A stretch of 37,035 nucleotides of DNA from an uncultured Opitutales bacterium (GTDB lineage Bacteria; Verrucomicrobiota; Verrucomicrobiia; Opitutales; Intestinicryptomonadaceae), in NCBI GenBank assembly GCA_900546565.1, contig URDC01000012.1, forward strand, positions 1 to 37,035, in the 5' to 3' direction. How positions within the stretch are numbered: position 1 is the first letter of the stretch; every line of letters starts with the position of its first letter. Shown in pieces: positions 30,755 through 37,035 of the stretch. The notes beneath the pieces are model-generated. The model was given only the letters and a program-made list of their open reading frames with translations, did no database searches and was not told the origin of the DNA. The position numbers and the translations under genes are program-made.

Positions 30755-32305
30755 ATGGCATTGACAAAATTCAACAGTCAAATCATAGCGGACGTCGGCA
30801 TAAGTATGGGCGACGAAGGCAAGGGGCGTTTAATCTACGAAGTTATCGACGAATTGAAGTCGGAATCGGGTCGCAAAGACGTTGTAGCGATTGTGATGAA
30901 GGTAAACGGCGGCGCGAACTCGGGGCACACCGCCGGCGGCGTAAAACTCAATTTGCTGCCCGCGGGCGTAATCGAAAGGGATGTCGAAACCTTGGCAATC
31001 GGCGCGGGCGTCGTTGCCGACCCCAGAAAATTCGTCTGGGAGGGCGCGCCGCTTGAAAAGCGGGGCTATTCGATTTTCGACCGTCTGCTCATTGACGAAC
31101 GGGCGATGATTAGCGATGTCGGCCACAGGCTGCTCGACCTCGCTTTCGAAGACTACCGCGTGAATGTTTTGAAGGAAGAGCCGCGCGGCTCGACGGGGCG
31201 CGGAATAACGCCCTCGTATGTCGACGAAACGGGTCAATTCCAGATTTGCTATGCGGAGCTGCTCGGCTCGGAGGAGCACTTCAAGGCGAAGATGGCGGCG
31301 CGTCTTGACAGAGCCTGCCGCACGATTGAATATGTCTGTCGGGTGAGTCCCGAAAAGTGGGCGTCGTTTTTCGACGTGCTCACGAATGCCGAGTTGCGCG
31401 CGAATGCGGACTCGATAAAAGAGGGCGTTTTTACGGAATCGGATTTCGACTTCCACAAGTTTATGGGCGCAAACCCCTTCGAGCTCAATATTCAGGCGGT
31501 TGTCGACGAATACTGGAATGCGGGGCAAAAGCTTGCACGCAATGTCGGCGACGTGCGCGACGCCTGTTTGAAGGCGGTTGCGCAGGGCAGATACATTTTG
31601 GGCGAATACGGTCAGGCCTTCTGGCTCGACAAACGCCACGGCTTTGCGCCGAATGTGACGGCATCGCACACGGGCGTTCCCGAATTTTTCGAAAGCGCGG
31701 GCATTCCGCTTCGCGAGGTTCACACGCTCGGCTGCTGCAAGGCGTATGACACAAAGGTCGGCACGCACGTCTTCCTCACGCAGATGAACGACGAGCACCC
31801 GCTTGCCAAGAAGCTTAAAAAGCTCGAATTCGGCACAAGCACGGGGCGTCAGCGTATGGTCGGTTGGTTCGATGCGGTCGAAAAGGGCGATGCTCTGCGT
31901 TACGGCGGCTACAACGACATCGTCATAAACAAGCTCGACGCGCTTTCATACGAAGGCGACTGGCGCGAAGGCGGCGAGCTGCTTGTGTGCACGGGCTACA
32001 AAGACGCCGCGGGCAAAGTCTACAAGTCGGTTCCGCGCTGCGACGCGCTGCGCAAGACGCTCAAACCCGTTTACGCGCAGCTCAAAGGCTGGGCGCAGGA
32101 CATTTCGAAAGTCCGCAGTTTTGCCGACCTCCCCGAAGAGGCGAAGCGTTATGTCGCCTTCTGCGTCAAGAGCGTAATCGAAATCGCCGACCGCGACGGA
32201 AGCTTAAAAAATCTTCCGAATTTACGATACATCGGCGTAGGGCCTCTGCAATCGCAGATAATAAAGGACATTCCTCCGACGGAGGAACTGCTTAAACTGG
32301 CGTAG
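30755..32305 (+). CDS. purA: Adenylosuccinate synthetase, extended form
   Basis: 516 aa against a usual length of about 430. It makes adenylosuccinate from IMP, aspartate and GTP. The GTP/IMP loop 'VGISMGDEGKGR' (14-25; general base D20), 'NGGANSGHT' (51-59; H58), 'STGRGITPSYVDE' for the usual 'TTGRGIGPAYEDK', and 'FGTSTGRQRMVGWFD' keeping both Asp-binding arginines are all visible. The extra length is spread over insertions, notably around 30-45, about 185-250 and 420-460. GGAG (30741-30744) lies 10 nt before the ATG. A four-codon mini-frame (ATG at 30739) ends 4 nt before the start. mcsA follows 44 nt later without a terminator. Confidence 0.92.
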   Translation: MALTKFNSQIIADVGISMGDEGKGRLIYEVIDELKSESGRKDVVAIVMKVNGGANSGHTAGGVKLNLLPAGVIERDVETLAIGAGVVADPRKFVWEGAPLEKRGYSIFDRLLIDERAMISDVGHRLLDLAFEDYRVNVLKEEPRGSTGRGITPSYVDETGQFQICYAELLGSEEHFKAKMAARLDRACRTIEYVCRVSPEKWASFFDVLTNAELRANADSIKEGVFTESDFDFHKFMGANPFELNIQAVVDEYWNAGQKLARNVGDVRDACLKAVAQGRYILGEYGQAFWLDKRHGFAPNVTASHTGVPEFFESAGIPLREVHTLGCCKAYDTKVGTHVFLTQMNDEHPLAKKLKKLEFGTSTGRQRMVGWFDAVEKGDALRYGGYNDIVINKLDALSYEGDWREGGELLVCTGYKDAAGKVYKSVPRCDALRKTLKPVYAQLKGWAQDISKVRSFADLPEEAKRYVAFCVKSVIEIADRDGSLKNLPNLRYIGVGPLQSQIIKDIPPTEELLKLA

Positions 32306-32349
32306 GGCGGCGGTTGCGCCCCCGACGCTTCGGGAGTTTCAATTTCCAT

Positions 32350-33144
32350 ATGGCAAAAGAATACAAATGCGACAGGTGCGGCAAACCCGCCGTAATTCAT
32401 ATCACGAGAATTTCGGGAAATGAAAAGCTGACGCTGCATTTTTGCGAAGAATGCGCCAAGAAATTCGCGCTGGACAACCCGAATATTCCCGCAAATCTCG
32501 ACCCCCAAATAAAGGCGTTCGAGCAAAAGGCTCTTAAACAGGTGCGCCGCGGCGTGTGTCCGACGTGCGGGGCGACTATCGGCGAGCTCAAAAAGGGCGA
32601 CAAGTTTTCGTGTCCCGACTGCTACTCGATTATGGACGACGCGCTGCTTGACATGCTCGAACAAATGCACGGTTCCTATACCCACAAGGGCAAGACGCCC
32701 AAGCACCACGCACCGAATGTCGACATCTCGGCGGCGTTTGCAAAGCGCGAGAACTTTTTGAGCGAAGACTTCCTCGCCGACTTGGACAATGTGGTAAATT
32801 CGGCGATTGAATCGGTGGGCGACGACATCATAAAAAAGATTGGCGACGCCGCCGAAAAGCTTTCGGCGGACTCCGACGGACAGGACCGGCCCGAGCTGCC
32901 CGACTTGTCGGACGTTTCGGCGTTGCTTGACGCCGCGGACGCCGCAAAATCGGGGCAGGGCGCGGGCGGCGCGTCGGGTTTAGCGGGCGACAAGCCCGAC
33001 AAGGTTCAAGCGGCAGATTCTTCCAACGGCGAAAAAACGCTCGAAGCCCTTCAACGCGAACTCGACGAAGCCATAAAGCAGGAACGCTACGAAGACGCCG
33101 CGAAAATCCGCGACAAAATCAACGCCCTGCCGCATTCCGAATAG
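32350..33144 (+). CDS. mcsA: McsA-like zinc-binding activator of protein arginine kinase
   Basis: 264 aa from the ATG at 32350. McsA binds and activates McsB. Two four-cysteine zinc sites are present: C7, C10, C32, C35 and C70, C73, C88, C91. The C-terminus is a UVR domain ('LEALQRELDEAIKQERYEDAAKIRDKI', about 229-258), also found in ClpC. Between lie about 130 residues rich in Asp, Ala and Gly without an assigned domain, making the protein longer than the Bacillus one (about 185 aa). It is followed by mcsB after a 175-nt gap. Confidence 0.9.
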   Translation: MAKEYKCDRCGKPAVIHITRISGNEKLTLHFCEECAKKFALDNPNIPANLDPQIKAFEQKALKQVRRGVCPTCGATIGELKKGDKFSCPDCYSIMDDALLDMLEQMHGSYTHKGKTPKHHAPNVDISAAFAKRENFLSEDFLADLDNVVNSAIESVGDDIIKKIGDAAEKLSADSDGQDRPELPDLSDVSALLDAADAAKSGQGAGGASGLAGDKPDKVQAADSSNGEKTLEALQRELDEAIKQERYEDAAKIRDKINALPHSE

Positions 33145-33319
33145 CGAAAATTATGCGGGGCTCTCTCGCGCGGGTTTCTTGTCGGGGCGGAAACGGCGGC
33201 GGCTTGGCGGCGGAAAACGGGGGGGGCGTCGGGTTCGAAATTTCGGGTTGAACATCCTTGAAACGGGGTTTGGGCGGCTTTGAGGCTTTCGGCTAAAACT
33301 TAAAATCAAAAAAAAAGAA
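33145..33319 (+). other. G-rich spacer between mcsA and mcsB
   Basis: 175 nt without a gene. It contains several short G runs and one of eight (33219-33226), then an A-rich run (AAAAAAAAAGAAATG) leading into the mcsB start. TAAAAT about 14 nt before the ATG could be a -10, so mcsB-clpC may have its own promoter. Confidence 0.4.
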
Positions 33320-34393
33320 ATGGCTTTTTTAGGCAAAGACACACACAGGGAAAACTCGGCGGTTGTAATTTCGTCGAGAATCCGCTTGGCGCGCAATCTC
33401 AAAGGCAGAAAGTTCGCCAACTGCGCGAACACCCGCCAGATTACCGACATTTACAACAGGTGTGTGGAGGGCGTGAGAGCCTCGGGCAAAATGCGCGGGG
33501 CGCGTCTTTATAATATGGGCAGCATTTCCGACTACGACAGGGATATGCTGCTCGAAACCCGCGCAATCAGCAAGGAGCTTGACGTTGTCGACGCTGCAAA
33601 GGGTGCGTTCGTTTCGGACGACGGCTGCATTAGCGTGTTCATCAACGAAGAAGACCACATCAGGATTCAGGTTCTCGGCGAAGGGCTCGCGCTCTCTACG
33701 CTCTACAAAACCGCGAACGCACTCGACGACGACATCGAAAAAAATCTGGAATTCGCGTTCAGCAAGGACATCGGCTACATCACGGCGTGCCCGACGAACA
33801 CGGGCACGGGTATGAGGGCGTCGGTTATGCTGCACCTGCCCGCGCTTTCGATAAACAACCAGATTGAAAAGGTCGTGCGCGGGCTCAACCAGCTGGGAAT
33901 GGTCATGCGCGGCTCGAACGGCGAGGGCAGCGACTCATACAACGCCTATTACCAGCTTTCCAACCAGAATACGCTCGGGGTTGGCGAAGCGGAAATTATC
34001 GAAAAAATCAAAACTTTTTGCAAAAAAATTTGTCAGTTTGAAGTTGACGCGCGGTTGAAGTATTTGGAAGACTCGCCGCTGATGCTTATCGACAAGTTTT
34101 TGCGCGCCCGCGCAACGCTCGAAAACTGCAAGCTTATCGACACCGAAGAGGCGTTGGGGCACTTGTCGGTGCTAAGGCTCGCCGCGGATATGAATATGCT
34201 GGGTAACTCCGACGCCGTTTTGGACGCGCTCGACGACCTCGCCGACATCGTTCAGCCCATGCATTTGGAGTCGCACTATGGTGTGGAGACTGCCGACGAC
34301 AACGAGCGCGACGAGCTTCGCGCAAGGCTTCTGAACCGCGAAATCGCGCGCCTACCCGAAATCAAACAGAAAACCTTTACTAAGAGAAAATAA
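33320..34393 (+). CDS. mcsB: Protein arginine kinase McsB
   Basis: 357 aa, normal length. It phosphorylates arginines on proteins, marking them for ClpCP. The phosphagen-kinase fold shows 'VISSRIRLARN' (16-26), 'NEEDHIRIQ' (109-117), 'CPTNTGTGMRASVMLHLPAL' with C157, and 'GEGSDSYNAYYQLSNQ' (201-216). 'RDELRA' (330-335) matches the RDxxRA allosteric phosphoarginine pocket, so activation by its own product is probably conserved. clpC begins 4 nt after its stop. Confidence 0.96.
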   Translation: MAFLGKDTHRENSAVVISSRIRLARNLKGRKFANCANTRQITDIYNRCVEGVRASGKMRGARLYNMGSISDYDRDMLLETRAISKELDVVDAAKGAFVSDDGCISVFINEEDHIRIQVLGEGLALSTLYKTANALDDDIEKNLEFAFSKDIGYITACPTNTGTGMRASVMLHLPALSINNQIEKVVRGLNQLGMVMRGSNGEGSDSYNAYYQLSNQNTLGVGEAEIIEKIKTFCKKICQFEVDARLKYLEDSPLMLIDKFLRARATLENCKLIDTEEALGHLSVLRLAADMNMLGNSDAVLDALDDLADIVQPMHLESHYGVETADDNERDELRARLLNREIARLPEIKQKTFTKRK

Positions 34394-34397
34394 TCAA

Positions 34398-36914
34398 ATG
34401 CAACCCCTTACTAAAAGAGCGCAACTGGTGCTTGTTAACGCGAAAAAATCCGCAATCGCGCTTGGGCACAACTATATCGGCACCGAGCACTTGCTTTTGG
34501 GCATACTAGCATTGGGCGAGGGCATAGCCGTGAACGTGCTCACGCGGGCGGGGCTTTCGGTGTCGGATTCCATTGCCGAAATCAGGGAGCGTCTGCCGCA
34601 CGGCGAAGGCGATGTCGACGCCAACGAAATTCCCTATACGCCTCGCGCGAAAAAGACGCTTGTCTTTGCCTCGAACGAAGCCACGCGGCTCGGGCACAAC
34701 TATATCGGCACCGAGCACCTTTTGCTTGCCATTTTGCGCGTTGGCGAAGGGCTCGCCGTCGAGTATTTGCAGTCGAAGGGTATCGACCTCAACAAGTGCC
34801 GCAAGATGATTTTGGAGGAGCTTTCCTTCGATTTTGTCGGCGACAATCCGGACAATCCACAGGAGAACTCCGAAGACGCGTTCCGCGGCGAGGGCGACGG
34901 CGAAGACTCGGGCGAGCGTCCCACGCAGGCAAAGGGCGCGTTGCAGGCGTTCGGGCGCGACCTCACCGAACTCGCAAAAAAGGGAGAGCTCGACCCCGTA
35001 ATCGGGCGCGCGAACGAGATTATGCGCGTAATCCAGATTCTCTGCCGCCGACGCAAAAACAATCCAGTCCTGATTGGCGAGGCGGGCGTCGGCAAAACCG
35101 CAATCGTCGAGGGTCTCGCGCAGGAAATCGCAAACGGCACAGTGCCCGAACTGCTTCTGCAAAAGCGCGTGATTTCGCTCGATATGACGCTTATGGTTGC
35201 GGGCGCAAAATACCGCGGACAGTTCGAAGAGCGCATCAAGCAGCTTATGGCGGAAGTCGAGCGCGACAAGAACGTGATTTTGTTCATCGACGAGCTTCAC
35301 ACGATTGTAGGCGCGGGCGCGGCGGAAGGGGCTATGGACGCCTCGAACATCTTCAAACCCGCCCTCTCGCGCGGCTCGCTGCAATGCATAGGCGCAACAA
35401 CTATTGCCGAATACCGCAAGTTCATCGAGAAGGACAGCGCGCTCGACCGCCGTTTCCAGAGCGTGAAAGTCGACGAACCGAGTGTCGAGGACGCCGTGAA
35501 AATCCTTATGGGCCTGCGCGGCAACTACCAGAAGCACCACAGCTGCGTCTACACCGACGCCGCGATTGAAGAGGCCGTGAAGCTTTCAAGCCGCTACATC
35601 ACAAGCCGCTTTCTGCCAGACAAGGCAATCGACGTCATTGACGAGGCGGGTGCGCGGGCGCGTATAAAGATGGTTGAGCGTCCCGCCGAGGTGGGCGAGA
35701 TTTCCGCAAAAATAGAAAATCTCAAATCGCTGCGCGACGAGGCAATCAAAAACCAACGTTTTGAAGACGCCGCCAAAGTCCGCGACGAAATCAAGGCTTT
35801 GGACGCACAAAAGCACGACATTGTTTCGGCGTGGCAGAAGACTCTCAAAGGCAAAAAGAGCACGGTTGATGTCGACGATATTTACGCGGTCGTTTCGTCG
35901 TGGACGGGCATTCCGCTCGCGCGCATGGAGCAGAAAGACGCGAAGAAGCTTCTCGAACTCGAAAAGACTTTGCAGGCGAATGTCGTCGGGCAGGACGAGG
36001 CGACTGTCGTCATTGCCCGCGCCCTGCGCCGCTCGCGGGCTGCGTTGAAGGATCCGAAACGTCCGATTGGCTCGTTCCTCTTCCTCGGTCCGACGGGTGT
36101 CGGCAAGACGTATTTGGCGAAGATTTTGGCGGAGCAGATGTTCGGCAATCAGGACGCTCTCATTCAAATCGATATGTCCGAGTATATGGAAAAATTCTCG
36201 GTTTCGCGCCTAATCGGTTCGCCCCCGGGGTATGTCGGGCACGAAGAGGGCGGGCAGCTTACCGAGCAGGTTCGCCGCCGTCCTTACAGTGTGATTTTGT
36301 TTGACGAAATCGAAAAGGCGCACCCCGACGTGGCGCAGATTCTCTTGCAGGTTCTCGAAGACGGCCGCCTCACGGACAGTCTCGGGCGCACGGTCGATTT
36401 CCGCAACACAATCATCATTCTTACTAGCAATGTAGGTGCGGACATTTTGCAGAAAAAGGTTTCGCTCGGGTTCGGCGTTCCCGATGCCGATGCGGATTTC
36501 GAAAAAACCAAGCAGCGCGTTTTCGACGAAATGAAAAAGTCGTTCCGCCCCGAATTCCTCAACCGCATTGGCGACATTGTGCTTTTCAAGAGTCTCGACA
36601 AGTCGGATATGAAGAAGATTGTCGCGCTCGAACTCAAAAAGCTGGAATCGCGTCTTGCCGAGCGCAATATGAAAATCAACCTCGACGAATCCGCCGTCGA
36701 TTTCCTAATTGCCAAGGGCTGGGACGAAAAATACGGTGCGCGACCCCTCAAACGCGCAATCGAACGCGAGCTTGAAGACCCCCTCGCCGAGGAGATTTTG
36801 AAAGGCTCTATTGTCGAGAATGCGGGCGTTGTGAAAATCTCCGCCAAGGCGGGAGGGGCTTTGTCATTCTCCCAACCCAAACCTAAAAAAACGGCAAGGG
36901 CGTGCGCCTCTTAA
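34398..36914 (+). CDS. clpC: ATP-dependent Clp protease ATPase subunit ClpC
   Basis: 838 aa. It is an AAA+ unfoldase feeding ClpP. The N-domain has two repeats, each with 'NYIGTEHLLL' (25-34 and 101-110); the glutamates at this place in Bacillus ClpC read phosphoarginine. Walker A of ring 1 is 'GEAGVGKT' (227-234). A middle domain with a UVR-like segment follows (about 434-468, 'EAIKNQRFEDAAKVRDEI'). Walker A of ring 2 is 'GPTGVGKT' (564-571), followed by 'SEYMEKFSVSRLIGSPPGYVG'. This is ClpC rather than ClpB because the middle domain is short. The last residues ('ARACAS') and stop fall inside the inverted repeat at 36902-36998, so the native tail may have been altered. The mcsB-clpC pair is tightly linked; no ctsR is in view. 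Confidence 0.96.
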   Translation: MQPLTKRAQLVLVNAKKSAIALGHNYIGTEHLLLGILALGEGIAVNVLTRAGLSVSDSIAEIRERLPHGEGDVDANEIPYTPRAKKTLVFASNEATRLGHNYIGTEHLLLAILRVGEGLAVEYLQSKGIDLNKCRKMILEELSFDFVGDNPDNPQENSEDAFRGEGDGEDSGERPTQAKGALQAFGRDLTELAKKGELDPVIGRANEIMRVIQILCRRRKNNPVLIGEAGVGKTAIVEGLAQEIANGTVPELLLQKRVISLDMTLMVAGAKYRGQFEERIKQLMAEVERDKNVILFIDELHTIVGAGAAEGAMDASNIFKPALSRGSLQCIGATTIAEYRKFIEKDSALDRRFQSVKVDEPSVEDAVKILMGLRGNYQKHHSCVYTDAAIEEAVKLSSRYITSRFLPDKAIDVIDEAGARARIKMVERPAEVGEISAKIENLKSLRDEAIKNQRFEDAAKVRDEIKALDAQKHDIVSAWQKTLKGKKSTVDVDDIYAVVSSWTGIPLARMEQKDAKKLLELEKTLQANVVGQDEATVVIARALRRSRAALKDPKRPIGSFLFLGPTGVGKTYLAKILAEQMFGNQDALIQIDMSEYMEKFSVSRLIGSPPGYVGHEEGGQLTEQVRRRPYSVILFDEIEKAHPDVAQILLQVLEDGRLTDSLGRTVDFRNTIIILTSNVGADILQKKVSLGFGVPDADADFEKTKQRVFDEMKKSFRPEFLNRIGDIVLFKSLDKSDMKKIVALELKKLESRLAERNMKINLDESAVDFLIAKGWDEKYGARPLKRAIERELEDPLAEEILKGSIVENAGVVKISAKAGGALSFSQPKPKKTARACAS

Positions 36915-36998
36915 TCGAGTTCATTTTTAATATACCTGAAAATCTTTCCTCGTTGAGGAAAGATTTTTTTGATTTTTAAACTCGATTAAGAGGCGCAC
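36902..36998. repeat. 20-bp perfect inverted repeat enclosing the clpC terminator
   Basis: The 20 bases at 36902-36921, beginning GTGCGCCTCTTAA and containing the clpC stop codon, reappear as an exact reverse complement at 36979-36998, 57 nt apart. The interior is AT-rich and holds the terminator hairpin. There is no matching short direct repeat at the two outer edges (GGGC on the left, TCAC on the right). It could be a small MITE-like insertion, a local inverted duplication, or a regulatory read-through structure. Confidence 0.75.
36941..36970 (+). terminator. Rho-independent terminator of the mcsB-clpC transcript
   Basis: An 11-bp perfect stem, AATCTTTCCTC (36941-36951) / GAGGAAAGATT (36955-36965), with loop GTT and a seven-T tract ending at 36970. 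Confidence 0.92.
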
Positions 36999-37035
36999 TC
37001 ACGGCTAAAAGCCAGTTTGTTCGGGTGGTCTGTGC

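Noticed and set aside
30523..30774. Upstream extension of the propeller-cytochrome protein
   Set aside because: An open frame reaches 30774 but overlaps the purA start, and the signal peptide begins only at the ATG complementary to 30520-30522.
30830..31798. Minus-strand frame opposite purA
   Set aside because: It is antisense to a conserved enzyme and has no recognisable domain or start signal.
1..37035. CRISPR array, insertion sequence, prophage or integron
   Set aside because: No regularly spaced repeats, transposase, integrase or phage structural gene was seen on either strand. The only repeat of note is at 36902-36998.

Overview
The window is ordinary, densely coded chromosome from a Gram-negative bacterium, most likely of the PVC superphylum and probably Verrucomicrobiota (Opitutae-like). 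This placement is inferred. The supports are outer-membrane and LPS-type sugar genes together with a Firmicutes-style McsA-McsB-ClpC set, Tat-exported Gfo/Idh/MocA and phosphoesterase proteins, an unusually long PurA, a beta-propeller/cytochrome c fusion, and many starts without a Shine-Dalgarno site. No insertion sequence, phage gene or CRISPR array was seen.

Layout. 2-2199 (+): a 5'-truncated, apparently catalytically dead beta-lactamase-like protein overlapping a periplasmic-binding-protein-like gene. 2566-6523 (+): a Tat-exported Gfo/Idh/MocA oxidoreductase, a Tat-type metallophosphoesterase and a membrane acyltransferase. 6621-6704 (-): tRNA-Leu(CAA). 6833-9742: a LacI-type regulator, a convergent beta-barrel protein and a divergent YhcH/NanQ-like sugar anomerase with a perfect palindrome upstream. 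9833-11986 (-): an operon of an AsmA-like anchored protein, purN and a divergent murB. 12133-13956 (-): htpG. 14205-14756 (+): a four-helix membrane protein. 14835-16741 (-): a sugar-nucleotide aminotransferase and a PglC-type phosphoglycosyl transferase. 16848-18069 (+): a nucleoside-deoxyribosyltransferase-like gene and a low-molecular-weight phosphatase. 18247-19158 (+): a YddG-like exporter.

19286-28521 (+) is a surface-polysaccharide locus: an MsbA-like ABC exporter, two GT8 glycosyltransferases, then ddhA-ddhB-ddhC (rfbF-rfbG-rfbH), an RmlC-fold epimerase, an SDR reductase and a DUF4422 protein, mostly with overlapping or touching ends. The gene order predicts a CDP-3,6-dideoxyhexose, and the epimerase plus reductase point to an L-sugar of the ascarylose type. 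The electron-donor flavoprotein DdhD is not in the window. This cluster is the most notable biology here.

28621-30522 (-) is a secreted YVTN-propeller di-haem cytochrome. 30755-36914 (+) carries purA, mcsA, mcsB and clpC, the protein-arginine phosphorylation and degradation machinery, without a CtsR gene in view. clpC ends inside a 20-bp perfect inverted repeat that encloses its terminator (36902-36998). At several monocistronic or first genes a -10-like hexamer lies exactly 7 nt before the ATG and no ribosome binding site is visible, which suggests leaderless transcripts.
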